Below are positions 1 through 9,399 of a stretch of DNA of 23,546 nt, piece by piece. Numbering within the stretch: the first letter of the stretch is position 1; each line of letters begins with the position of its first letter. A model generated the notes under the pieces. The model was not told the DNA's origin. It ran no database searches and was given only the letters and a program-made list of their open reading frames with translations. The position numbers were made by a program, and so were the translations under genes. The DNA comes from Chara braunii (lineage: Eukaryota; Streptophyta; Charophyceae; Charales; Characeae), in NCBI GenBank assembly GCA_003427395.1, contig BFEA01000167.1:2582173-2605718 (forward strand). Direction: 5' to 3'.

Positions 1-655
1 GGATCCCACCAGCTCGTGAATTGGAGGGTTTTTCCGCTTATCTTTGCCAATTGTCCTTCCTTCAGCCACTGGTGTTCGAATTCTTTCTGTATTTTGGTCC
101 TCTTCTGGTCCTCTATTTCTTTGTCCATTCTCTNAAGGGTTCGCCTCCATTCCACTCTCACCCCTGTTTCTACCAGTTCCCTTGCCTCTTCCCATGATTC
201 ATTTGCCGTTATCTTCTTTCTTCCTATTGTGTTTCCACATCTGGCTCTCCATATTACCCACAGGGTTGTTCTTCGCAGTAATTNGATGATTTCTTTATCC
301 TCCTCAGGGATTAAGCTTTCTCTGTCTATTGCTGTTAGTAGGAGGAATTGGTCTGTCGGGAAATCGTTATTAGATAGATTGGACCAAGCTTTTTTGCATT
401 TGAGCCAGAGTGCTTTGGCATGTTGGCATTCCAGTAGGCAGTGGGTTAGTGTTTCCGCTACCTGTTCTTGGCACATTTGGCAGTGTGCTGAGTATTCTGT
501 TCTGTCTTCCTTTCTCCTCCTTGCTTCTAGCCATTCGTTGGTGGGGACTGCCATGTAAATTATCAACCATTGCAAGCTTCTCACTTTTTGAGGTCTGATC
601 GATGCATAGTAGGACCATGGGATTGTTTGCCAGAAGGCGGGGCAATTTGGAGGTT
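1..655 (-). pseudogene. LINE ORF2 C-terminus with zf-RVT-like zinc motif (partial)
   Basis: An open frame runs on the minus strand from about 655 down to base 1 and continues out of the window; two codons contain N (134 and 284). Its first part has the aromatic pattern F-W-Q-x-I-P-W followed by a segment ending L-Q-W-L-I-I-Y. Next comes a zinc-type motif: C-x2-C at 482-471, then H-C-L-L-E-C-Q-H at about 443-420, followed by A-L-W. A W-V-I-W-R-A-R segment and a charged tail follow. In plant LINEs this order (zf-RVT, then W-x-x-W-x-A-R) marks the ORF2 C-terminus after the polymerase. The known role is in LINE reverse transcription and RNA binding. This copy is cut off upstream by a frameshift at the A7 run 654-660. 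A diverged domesticated protein is less likely. Confidence 0.7.
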
Positions 656-1090
656 TTTTTCCCACCTTGCGGCTATGGTTGGTTGTGGGTTTTCTAGCTT
701 GTGTCTTATCTTGTATCCCCTTTTTACTGTGTATTCGTGCAGCGGGATCCACTTTTTGGCCCTTCCTCTCCCCCTGTTCTGATACCAGCCCCACTCGTTA
801 GGGTCGACTTCTAATTCTGATATGTCTTTATCTGGTCTAAACAAATACATGGGGGGTTCTGACTTCTTTCTTCCCTTCCTTGGTCCCTTTTGTTCGTTTT
901 TAAGTTCTCTGACCTTCCTCAAGTCTTGTAAGGTAAAGTCTAGGTTGATTAGGGCGTCTTTTCTGACCTCCACTATTGCTTTATTTGTGTTTTCCAACTC
1001 ATGTACTTCGAATTTGGCTATGTTCCTATCTGTTCCCTCGTATCTTATGAAACGAAGGGCAAAGAATAAGATCCCTTTAAGCGGTGGCAT
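581..1090 (-). pseudogene. LINE ORF2 segment upstream of zf-RVT
   Basis: This is an open minus-strand frame of about 169 codons. It extends a little upstream of the first Met to an in-frame TAA near 1130. It is rich in charged residues, with a K/R-rich patch in the middle (N-E-Q-K-G-P-R-K-G-R-K-K) and a W-G-W-Y-Q-N-R-G-R-G-R-A-K-K segment after it. It joins the zinc-motif frame (1-655) through a one-base shift at a run of seven T on the plus strand (654-660); one extra base there would make the two frames continuous. The sequence resembles LINE linker regions but has no motif I can name on its own. The assignment comes mainly from its junction with the downstream zinc region. Confidence 0.5.
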
Positions 1091-1213
1091 CCAGGGTCTA
1101 GGGCTTAAGGACAGTACAACGAAAAGAACCCTGGGTTACGGGTTCAGGGAACACAGAGACAGAGAGACCAGCCAGCGGAGTCAATTGACCGAAGGATGCA
1201 TGTCATGCTAGAA

Positions 1214-1444
1214 CTAGACCCAGCCGGATAGAATCCAAACACCACTAAAGATCTCTAGGATAAAGCTATTAACATATTCCAGAGTATGTACACCCAAGCA
1301 TTTAAGGTTACTCAAATAGGCTAGGGTCTTCAGATAGAAGAATGAAATTGGATAAAATTTAGGTTCCAACAAGAGACACTTCAGAAGGCCAAGTCTGCAG
1401 TTCTCGCACTTAACGACAATCTGACGGCCAAGTGAGAGGAACAT
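1214..1444 (-). pseudogene. Possible LINE ORF2 post-polymerase fragment
   Basis: A 76-codon minus-strand frame has the pattern L-S-L-G-R-Q-I-V-V-K, then F-Y-P-I-S-F-F-Y-L-K-T. This is reminiscent of the segment after the LINE polymerase, where L-S-L-x-G-R and Y-x-x-S-F motifs precede the zinc region. It sits at the right place and in the right orientation upstream of the two fragments at 1-1090, separated by about 120 bases with stops. The match is short and was judged by eye, so a chance open frame cannot be excluded. Confidence 0.35.
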
Positions 1445-1749
1445 GTTATGGACAAGGCCACAGCAAGCAAGCCATAGCTACGACATAACCCGTGCTTTAG
1501 TCAAACACTTAGGAACGGAAGTAAAGTAGACCCGGCTAACATAGGCAGGAGTGTGGGGTAGTACATCCTTCCAGCCAGAAGTAATCAACCCTGGGGATTC
1601 CCTACCGTAAAGGGGAAGAGTGTGTGTGAGTTCCTTATGTAACTTCTTTCAAGTCACCGGTGGAATAGGAACCAGACTGATGCTCCCCATAATGGAAAAG
1701 GAGCCAGAACCAGGAGGTTCTCAGAACCAGGAGGTTCTGTTTTTCTTTT
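1445..1749. other. Unassigned, no recognisable feature
   Basis: About 300 bases between the LINE remnant and the microsatellite. I see no open frame with recognisable motifs and no structured repeat except the short direct duplication ccaggaggttct near 1710-1738. Confidence 0.5.
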
Positions 1750-2974
<1,225 letters not shown>

Positions 2975-3091
2975 GACTCGTTCACCTTCCTGGAAAGCTG
3001 CTGGCCGTCTGTGCCTATTTTCGGATGCTATCATAGCTTCCTGCGCTTTTCTAATGTGCTCGACAGCCTGCTGCAGCAGCTGTTTGGATTT
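2975..3091 (-). mobile_element. Detached Ty3/Gypsy integrase C-terminal fragment
   Basis: These 117 bases align without gaps to 4097-4213, inside the integrase C-terminus of the larger element, with about eight mismatches. Similarity stops abruptly on both sides. It is therefore a second, truncated copy of the same retrotransposon family in the same orientation, left by nested insertion, recombination or deletion. Confidence 0.85.
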
Positions 3092-3817
3092 CGCGCCCAC
3101 GCACAAGTGCTAGCGTACCAGCACGCGAGCCTTCGCTCCAGCAGCGCTGCCGCATGCACTCGCAAGTTCCCCAATCCCTCCACCAGTGGCGAGCTCTTTC
3201 CTATATGGAAAGTGCTTGCCCAGTTTACTGCCGGGCTGGGCCGTGCGTGTGCCCTCTAGCTTCGAGTTCGACGAGTTGGGCCAAAGTGTCCTCGCCTAGG
3301 CCCGTTCAGACAGTGGCCTGGGACCGAATGTGTTAGGCATGCCCAACCGCCCAGGCACAAACGTGTGGTGTTCCCTGCTTTCCCACATTGCTGGAAGAGC
3401 CTAGAAGGCTCACAAATATTTCTGATTCTCACGAGCAAGGCGGATGTAACCAATTGGCGCGTGGCAACTGTCTGGTGCCCACCAAAGCTTTGCAAAATTC
3501 ACGAATTCAGGGCACATTGGGGTTCAGGGGGCCGTCTTCACTTAGGGCGGGTACGTGCTTGCTGCAGGGGCCTTGTGCAGGTATGCGGAGAGGTAACATC
3601 CCTCCTCCTTTACTTCGATAGTCCTCTGAGAAGTCCTCAATCTGCGAATTGCTTCCCTTTCAGTCTTCTTTCATATCCTGAAATAACTTGTGGTGCAGTC
3701 TTCATCAACTCTTCTCTTGTGAACCACCGATCTTTCTTCGGATCAAAATGATGTCTGAACCGCACTGCATCTGCGGTTTCGGAGGGCGTCCCCTGCCTGG
3801 AGATTTGGGCACAGGCA
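3092..3817. other. Unassigned GC-rich stretch, possible 3' untranslated/LTR remnant
   Basis: It lies directly downstream (minus-strand sense) of the Gypsy pol end and upstream of the stray integrase fragment, where the 3' untranslated region and 3' LTR of the element would be expected. A purine tract followed by TG is seen on the minus strand at 3611-3592. No matching second LTR was found above 9925, so this is positional inference only. Confidence 0.3.
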
Positions 3818-4033
3818 TCAGTTGTGCTCAACGATATCGTCAATGTCCACGTGTCTGTCCATGGTTGGGGGCAACATAGATCTCCGTGAAGGAAACCTGT
3901 CAGTTTCAGCGAAACGAGCCAGTTTGGAGGCATGAAATACAGGGTGTGTGCATAAGTGACTAGGAATTTCAATGACATAAGTTGGCCCGCTTGGTGCATC
4001 CCCAACTACATCTAGAACTTCCCAAGGGCCAAA
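3818..4033 (-). pseudogene. Integrase C-terminal tail (GPY/F-like) beyond an amber stop
   Basis: The integrase frame continues after the TAG at 4036-4034 for about 71 codons, down to a TGA at 3820-3818. It begins F-G-P-W-E-V-L-D-V and contains S-H-L-C-T-H-P-V-F-H-A-S-K-L, which is the GPY/F module and the H-P-V-F-H-x-S-x-L signature that follow the catalytic core in many Ty3/Gypsy integrases. These tails help bind DNA and choose the target. The TAG falls just before the F-G-P motif, where an aromatic residue is common, so one base change could account for it. No chromodomain follows. Confidence 0.85.
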
Positions 4034-5167
4034 CTACTGTGGCATCAGTTTTCTCGATATTCGCATTTCCTGTCCCAGTTCAGATGACTTAACCCAGACT
4101 CGTTCACCTACCTGGAAAGCTGATGGCCGTTTGTGCCTACTTTTGGATGCTATCATAGCTTCCTGCACTTTTCTAATGTGCTCGACAGCCTGCTGCAGCA
4201 GCTGTTCGAATTTAGCAGCGAATTCGATGCTGCCCGGCACTGCAGTGGGCTGGTTCTCAGGCAACAGAAAGTCAAGTGCAGATATGGGCTTCCAACAAAG
4301 ATGAAGCTGGTTGGGAGTTATACCTGTAGTGCTATGCACAACGTTGTTGTACAAACTGGCGATGAGAGGTAACTTCTCATCCCAGTCATCCTTGCTCAGC
4401 TTAAGATAATGCTGGAGCAAATGTTGCACTACTCTATTCATCTGCTCTGCCTGACCATTAGACTCAGAATGATTCCTCGATGTTATCTGCAGTTGGGTTC
4501 CCATCTGCTGGGCCGTGCTTTGCCACAGTTCATTTGTGAACCTGACATCCCTGTCACTGACTATGGACTTAGGAAGACCAAAGTCACACACCCAGTTATC
4601 CATAAGCAGTTTGATAACATGCTCAGTCTTAGCAGTCTCTGACATGGGTATCAATCTATCATATGTACTAAACCTGTCCACGATGACGAAGACGTGTCTT
4701 TTGCCGCTCTTGCTGGTCACAAGAGTATCCATGAAATCCATGGACACACTCTGGCGAGGAACAACGGGGATAGGCCAGGGTTTGAGAAGCCCAAGCGGTG
4801 CCTGCGTGCGTGGCTTGTCACATTGACAAACCTGACAAGTCTCTACATACTTCTTTGCATCATCCATCATTGTGGGCCACCAAAAACACTGCACTAAGTT
4901 CGCTGGCATTTTCTTGAAACCAAAATGACCGGTTGCGTCATGACTCTCACCGAGAATAAAACGACGCAAAGACTCTCTAGATGGAATGCTCAAAAGTTTA
5001 CTCCTTGCCTTCTCGAGGAACAGCAAGCCATTGGCCAGCACAAACTCGTCTGACGTGGCCTTATCCTTAGCCTCAAGTTTGCGAATGATCTCCGACATGA
5101 TGGGGTCCTCTTGATAGGCCTCCTCCATAGATCGAGTCACATCATCTGATATTCCAAACTCAGTCAC
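4034..5167 (-). pseudogene. Ty3/Gypsy integrase (zinc finger plus catalytic core)
   Basis: This open frame of 377 codons is the best preserved part of the element. It has an HHCC zinc-binding domain (H76, H81, C111, C114, counting from the GTG at 5167). The retroviral-type catalytic core has D144, D205 (in I-V-S-D-R-D) and E241 (in S-N-G-Q-A-E); the last two lie 35 residues apart, so the DD35E triad is complete. A C-terminal part with F-Q-V-G-E-R-V-W-V-K follows. Integrase joins element DNA to the chromosome. The GTG is not a real start: one frame upstream of it fuses to RNase H through a one-base shift near 5190, so this was part of a polyprotein. A TAG at 4036-4034 cuts off the tail. Confidence 0.93.
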
Positions 5168-5550
5168 TAGTGCGCCCAGATAGTCTGCCCTTCTAGTCTT
5201 CTAGATAGTGCATCCGCTACCTTATTATACTCTCCCTTAAGATGATCCATCTTGAAGTCATACATGTCTATGACTTCAATCCATCTTTTCAGTGCGTCAG
5301 AGAGAGCAGGGTGCGTCTTGATCCAACGAAGAATCTCATGATCAGATCTCACATAGAAAAATATGTCGAGGAGGTAGTGCCTCCAATGAGTCAACGGTTT
5401 GTACGGGGCGTAGAGCTCTCGCTCATATGTGGACTCTGGTAGTTTTTGAGATGTCATCTTCTTTCTCCTGTACTTGATTGGCCTCAACTTCTTCCCCTCC
5501 TGCTGCGCAAGGACCACGCCAATGCCATATTGACTGGCATCCGTGGTCAC
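5167..5550 (-). pseudogene. Ty3/Gypsy RNase H domain
   Basis: A 127-codon frame begins T-T-D-A-S-Q-Y-G-I-G, the typical first strand of Gypsy RNase H. The expected acidic residues are all visible: D4, E45 (Y-E-R-E-L-Y-A), D70 (V-R-S-D-H-E) and D113 (K-V-A-D-A-L-S-R). The enzyme removes the RNA strand of the RNA-DNA hybrid during reverse transcription. The frame is entered by a shift near 5565 from the RT connection region. It is left by a shift near 5190, where a premature TAG at 5169-5167 ends it and the integrase frame takes over. Catalytically the domain looks intact, but it is not expressible as part of a polyprotein. Confidence 0.93.
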
Positions 5551-5559
5551 GATGAAAAG

Positions 5560-5750
5560 AGCTTCAAGACTTCATGGTGCGTGAGGGCATACTTCAATCT
5601 TTTGAAGGTTGCCTCACACTCATCTGTCCACTCCCAAAGGGTGTCAAGGCACGTCAGGTCGGTTAGTGGGAAGGCTATAGTACAATAGTTCCTCACAAAC
5701 GGATGATAGTAGCCTGTTATCCCCAAGAAGGCCTCACCTCAATCACAGTC
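5560..5750 (-). pseudogene. RT-RNase H connection region
   Basis: In another minus-strand frame this stretch reads F-L-G-I-T-G-Y-Y-H-P-F-V, then I-A-F-P-L-T-D-L-T, then W-E-W-T-D-E-C-E-A-T-F-K-R-L-K. This is the well-known Ty3/Gypsy segment between the RT thumb and RNase H. It ends in a frameshift at about 5565, just before the T-T-D-A-S motif. Between this part and the polymerase palm (about 5750-5800) the frame carries several stops. Confidence 0.85.
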
Positions 5751-5799
5751 TGAGGTCTAGGCCAGTCACGTATGTTGGCCACCTTGGCATCATTTGACC

Positions 5800-6009
5800 T
5801 TAGACCATCTGCTGACCCACATATAAGATCTTGGTGCGACCGAACTCGCATTTTTTTGAGGTGACCTTGTATTGGAGCCGTCTTAGGAGCCCTAGCACTA
5901 TCTTCACGTGCGCAGCGTGCTCCTCTACAGTCCTACTAATGATAAGGATGTCGTTGAGGTACACGACGATAAACTTATCTAAGTAGTCATGAAAGATCCT
6001 ATTCATCAC
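5800..6009 (-). pseudogene. Reverse transcriptase, catalytic palm with mutated YLDD box
   Basis: A 69-codon frame reads M-N-R-I-F-H-D-Y-L-D-K-F-I-V-V-Y-L-N-D-I-L-I, matching the part of Gypsy RT that carries the two catalytic aspartates. The usual Y-x-D-D is Y-L-N-D here. The first aspartate codon is AAC (plus-strand gtt at 5953-5955), while the second is GAC (5950-5952). Loss of this aspartate is expected to abolish polymerisation. The segment continues with C-E-F-G-R-T-K-I-x-Y-V-G, typical of the next RT motif, and ends in TAA at 5802-5800. A frameshift near 6040 separates it from the upstream RT part. Confidence 0.92.
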
Positions 6010-6039
6010 GTGCTCGAATGTTCCAGGAGATTGAAAAAA

Positions 6040-6375
6040 CAGAAAGGCATCACCACAAACTCGTACAAACCGTACCTAGTCTAAAAGACGGTTTTATGTT
6101 GATCCTCACGCCTTATGGCGATCTGATGGTATCCAAACTTTAGATCTACCTTACTAAAGTACCGATATCCCTGCACCCTATCCAAGAGGTCGTCGATGTG
6201 AGGTAGGGGCTCTACGTTCTTACCTTTGATGGCATTGAGGCCCCTATAGTCAATGCACATCCTCAAGGTACCCCCCTTCTTAGGAACAAATAGAACTGGT
6301 GCACCGTAAGGGGAGGTAATAGGCTTGATCCAACTTTTCTATGTGAGCTCCTTGATTTGTCGGCGAAGCTCATCT
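6040..6375 (-). pseudogene. Reverse transcriptase, fingers and first palm motifs
   Basis: Read on the minus strand, one frame gives S-P-Y-G-A-P-V-L-F-V-P-K-K-G-G, then R-M-C-I-D-Y-R-G-L-N-A-I, then Y-F-S-K-V-D-L-K-F-G-Y-H-Q-I, then Y-G-L-Y-E-F-V-V-M-P-F. These are the successive Ty3/Gypsy RT motifs. The third contains the catalytic aspartate of motif A (K-V-D-L). Two in-frame TAG codons interrupt it, at 6341-6339 (before K-S-W-I-K-P) and 6083-6081 (before T-R-Y-G). A frameshift follows M-P-F near 6040, before S-P-G-T-F-E-H-V. Confidence 0.92.
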
Positions 6376-6496
6376 AACTCCGTAGGAGACAACCTACATA
6401 TCCGTCCTCTTGGGGCTTGCTACGTGGAATCGCGTCAATTGCGTTGACATCATTCCTCTCGATTACACCCCTAGGTTCCTCAAAAAGTTTTGGATA

Positions 6497-6860
6497 CTAC
6501 GCGACGACTGCTTCTATTTCTGGGGGTGTTTTTATGGCCTCCCCTTTCTCAGAGACAAAGACTAGATATGTGCCTTCCTTGTGATTTTGCTTGTAATAAT
6601 TATAGAAAGATGAAGCGCACATGTAACCATAGGACTCAATTAACCTGCTTGCTTTGTACTTCTGCAATTGAACGGTCCTCCCATTTGACAACTTGTACAT
6701 CATCACCTTCCTATCCCAGTCGAACTGAGGCTTAGCAACCTCAAGGTAGTACATACCTAGCAACATATCAAAGGGCAGCTCAATGTAACTAGGAATGAGA
6801 TTTTGTGTCTCAGTTCCCCTCCTCCATAGGAGAAGATATAGACTACATCCTTGATATAAT
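6497..6860 (-). pseudogene. Protease C-terminal part and protease-RT linker
   Basis: The frame at 6766-6497 begins L-L-G-M-Y-Y-L, matching the I-L-G-M-D-(F/W)-L motif that closes the Gypsy protease fold. It runs on through F-D-W-D-R-K to a linker rich in Lys, Tyr and Gln. Upstream, at about 6860-6790, another frame gives I-K-D-V-V-Y-I-F-S-Y, an internal protease strand. Two small frameshifts (near 6840 and 6790) join these to the active-site part at 6860-7234. In Gypsy elements the protease cuts the polyprotein into mature parts. Confidence 0.75.
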
Positions 6861-7234
6861 CATTCACAACCATAGAGTTTGTTGGCTAAGGTGGATGCTA
6901 CAAACCTACTAAGCCGGTGCACTTGGTCCCCTAAGCGCAGCCTATCCACACAAGCGCGACTGATGAAATTCCACGTAGAACCTATGTCTAGGAAGGCACG
7001 AACTTTTCGGCCACCTACATCGAGATCTACTGCGAAATGTTCACCTCTAGGGCCTTTAGCCATCATAGCCCAGGAGGCTCTAGGGTCCTTCCCTAACCAT
7101 TTAGTCTCTAACTCCTCTGAGGACTCAGACACATCCATCGAACATAGTATCGATTGGTCTGGATCTGTGTGCGGGGCGATATGCGGGCCAACAACCTTGG
7201 CCATCGTCTGAAGTGGAGAGGGTAGGGTAACCAC
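6860..7234 (-). pseudogene. Aspartic protease with altered active site
   Basis: A 124-codon frame contains V-R-A-F-L-D-I-G-S-T-W-N-F-I-S at residues 78-92. Gypsy proteases normally read D-(S/T)-G-(A/S) here. D83 is kept, but the next residue is Ile, giving D-I-G-S, so the active-site loop is changed and activity is doubtful. The upstream half is an acidic, low-conservation gag-protease linker. The stop at 6862-6860 follows a frameshift, because the protein continues in other frames towards 6497. Confidence 0.85.
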
Positions 7235-7366
7235 TTCAGCGCGAGTAAGAGCAGCTGCTACTACTACTGGCCCGGTGTGTGTCCCTGGGAAGTGCTCGCG
7301 GATGCACCACCAGAGGTAGAAGGCCCTACAACCACTATAAAGGATGTCACCTTCCTTGTGACTCTT

Positions 7367-7408
7367 TCAGTGGGCCATTGTATGCCCATACCATCCGCAA
7401 TTCAGACA
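7367..7408 (-). pseudogene. Gag CCHC zinc knuckle with the last cysteine replaced by a stop
   Basis: The minus strand reads C-L-N-C-G-W-Y-G-H-T-M-A-H and then TGA. In a CCHC knuckle (C-x2-C-x4-H-x4-C) the position of the TGA (7369-7367) is exactly that of the fourth ligand. A Cys codon is one base from TGA. The knuckle would bind RNA in the nucleocapsid part of gag. Confidence 0.85.
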
Positions 7409-7510
7409 CGTGCCTCGAGCAACATGGTCAAACCACACATCGTACTCTAATCCAAGTTTCACCCATATGGGTGGACCTCGTTCCACTTGACCTTTGGGTC
7501 GGTTGCCCTT

Positions 7511-7888
7511 TTATTTCCCGAACCCCGCCATTACTCCACCCTCTGGAGTCTCCCCACTCCCATCCACCTTTGTCTCTTCACCGGTCGCGTTGTCGCCATG
7601 GTCAACGAATATGAGGTTGCCCTTCTTCTTCCAGTCTTGTGGAAGCTTCTTCTTCCTCTTATTTGTTGCTGCTTGCTGCGTACTCCTGAGCTTAGCCTCT
7701 ATGTCTAAGGCTTTCTTGCTAAACGAAGCAAAGTCGTGCACTTCTATGGAGACCAACTTATTTTTGACATTTGTCAGCAGACATCGCAAATAAGTTGTCA
7801 TGAGGATCCGCAAATCGTAACGCACACCGAGGACAACGATCAAGCGCTCTACAACGTCTGTTACCTCATGGACAGACCAGTATCTCAT
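7511..7888 (-). pseudogene. Gag, C-terminal part of the capsid-like region
   Basis: A 125-codon frame has S-V-H-E-V-T-D-V-V-E-R-L-I-V-V, then Y-L-R-C-L, then F-A-S-F-S-K-K-A-L-D-I-E-A-K-L, then a Lys-rich stretch. This is the second half of a retrotransposon gag domain as found in plant and algal Gypsy elements, where gag packages the RNA into particles. It lies between the first gag half (8009-8353) and the zinc knuckle (7408). Stops at about 7985-7900 break the link with the upstream half. The N-terminal Met is not a true start. Confidence 0.8.
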
Positions 7889-8008
7889 GGAACCCAGACT
7901 GGCCAGCGAGTTGGTAGCCTTTTGTGGCCCCTAGGGGTTATGCCACCTGTTGTGGACCAACCATGCAAACTCCTCCAATGACCTGACTTGTGCTCAACCA
8001 TCAAAGTT

Positions 8009-8230
8009 TTATACGTAACCGTGTTGCTGTGCTAATTCGTTCAACCATCTGGCTGGTGATCCTTCTGAAAAGGATGCAGCGACAATGACTTCCTCCTGGG
8101 CCCTTGTGAGCTTGTGCCTCACATAAGTGGGCACTGTCCTCAACCAAGTATTTAAGTCTTCCTTCTTCTTGTCGCTAGAGAAGGGTTTAGGACTTAGCCG
8201 TGGTATCTTTGGGTATCCATTGCATTGATG
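8009..8230 (-). pseudogene. Gag core, N-terminal half
   Basis: The frame reads P-K-I-P-R-L-S-P-K-P-F-S-S-D, then L-N-T-W-L-R-T-V-P-T-Y-V, then F-S-E-G-S-P-A-R-W-L-N-E-L-A. The pattern W-L-x(n)-Y, then a helix ending A-x-x-W-(L/F), is the core of the retrotransposon gag family. The same frame stays open upstream to 8353, but from about 8230 upwards the true coding frame is a different one (the Pro/Gln-rich region), so a frameshift lies near 8230. Confidence 0.82.
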
Positions 8231-8534
8231 GTCCAATACCTTGTGCCTCATGCATTGGTTGGCAAACCGGTGGGACAGGATGTTGTGACGGCACCTACTG
8301 TTGCTGCAACGCCTATTGCAAAGGTTGTTGGACATGCAACTGCCCTGTAGCAACAGTTGTTGAATGGGGAAGCAAAGAAGGTTATACCAGAGTCTGCCTA
8401 CTACTACCTGCTGCTAAATCACTTGATGGACTAATGCCAAACTGTGGGACAAAGGGTTGTCCCATCGGTGACCGCGTCATCGAAGGACCTGCAACCGTAA
8501 GGGGAGCTACACCAGGTTGCGGCGGCCTCAACAT
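8230..8534 (-). pseudogene. Gag Pro/Gln-rich region
   Basis: A minus-strand frame from an ATG at 8534 reads M-L-R-P-P-Q-P-G-V-A-P-L and continues Pro-, Gln-, Ser- and Val-rich down to about 8230. It carries TAA at 8384-8382 and two TAG codons in Gln-rich context (8315-8313 and 8297-8295). Such low-complexity linkers are common in the N-terminal half of Gypsy gag. The ATG may be an internal Met, because more gag-like sequence of the same orientation lies further upstream at 9925-9400. Confidence 0.65.
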
Positions 8535-9240
8535 AGGTCGCGATTTGATGAAAAAAAAAAGAGATAAATAAAATGCGCATATGAAAATTTAAAACTTGAC
8601 GACAAATCTTAGAAATGTTTGGCAAACAAATAAACTTACTCAAAAGCAAAATATATTTTTTTTCGAAGCCTCGAAGAAAAACAAACAAGGCCGGTGAATT
8701 TTCACAAAAGTTACCAGCGAATAAAAAATTATCTATTTTTAATGGTAATCTGCGTGTTAAAAAATCCAGGACGAAAACCAAACACTTGCGCGCCCATAGG
8801 TGGTTGAATTGATCTGAAGTATTCTTGAATATTCAAATCTTGATAAAATAACTCTCAATAATAATAAATTACGTTAAGAGTTATACTGATAGACCGTAGT
8901 AACACGTTCTATTCAACCGTAACAAGTGCTCTCCGAATCGTGCGAGATGGTCGCCCATCACACGGCTGTCCAACTTAAGTAACCTTTGTGGCGTGCCTGA
9001 CACAGTGGAATTTGCTTGTAACTATAAATGATCAGTGTTGATTGATATCATAGTACAAAATGTGAATTGACTCTATTTTTTGTTCGGACTCTTCACGCAT
9101 AGTCTTCGAGGATCGTACACAAACATATGTTGGTTTCTTGCGGATTATCCATTGTATATTGAAATTCAGACAAGTTGATATGAAAAAGATCATTGCCTAT
9201 TCTTCAGTAGCTCACATGAATTTGGTCACTATTGACATGT
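8535..9240. other. AT-rich block splitting gag, origin unknown
   Basis: About 700 bases are clearly more AT-rich than either flank (runs such as A10 at 8551-8560 and T8 around 8653-8660) and have no coding motif on either strand. It separates the gag coiled-coil part from the gag Pro/Gln part. A short inverted pair, taactct/agagtta, lies near 8848-8884. No clear terminal repeats or target-site duplication were found. Confidence 0.5.
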
Positions 9241-9399
9241 TGAGTTGGGCGGCCGTTAGGTCACCTATTGTATGAGGTGCCTGCACCACAACCGAAATCT
9301 GGTTTTGGGAAAGCCGAAGGCAGGCACGAAGTGCAGCAAGACATGCTGGACACGAAAGCAAGACGCAAAGAAGTGGGCGTCCGGTCTCCTTCCTGTATT

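Larger units (their letters stand above)
1..1444 (-). mobile_element. Decayed LINE (non-LTR retrotransposon), 3' part of ORF2
   Basis: Read on the minus strand, this stretch carries fragments matching the region after the reverse transcriptase of LINE ORF2. They are a possible linker at 1214-1444, a basic and aromatic region at 581-1090, and a zf-RVT-like zinc region with its tail from about 655 to 1. The parts lie in different frames, with at least one stop-containing gap (about 1091-1213), so the copy is dead. The polymerase domain and 5' end are not seen upstream. The 3' end lies beyond base 1. Assignment rests on the order of conserved motifs and was not tested by a search. Confidence 0.65.

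Noticed and set aside
370-645. Minus-strand frame M-P-R-L-L-A-N-N
   Set aside because: It is the third frame of the LINE region; the frame with the zinc motif overlaps it fully.
5167-5167. GTG at 5167 as the start of a separate integrase gene
   Set aside because: The frame continues upstream into residues typical of the RNase H-integrase junction. A one-base shift near 5190 explains the break, and Gypsy integrase is made from a polyprotein.
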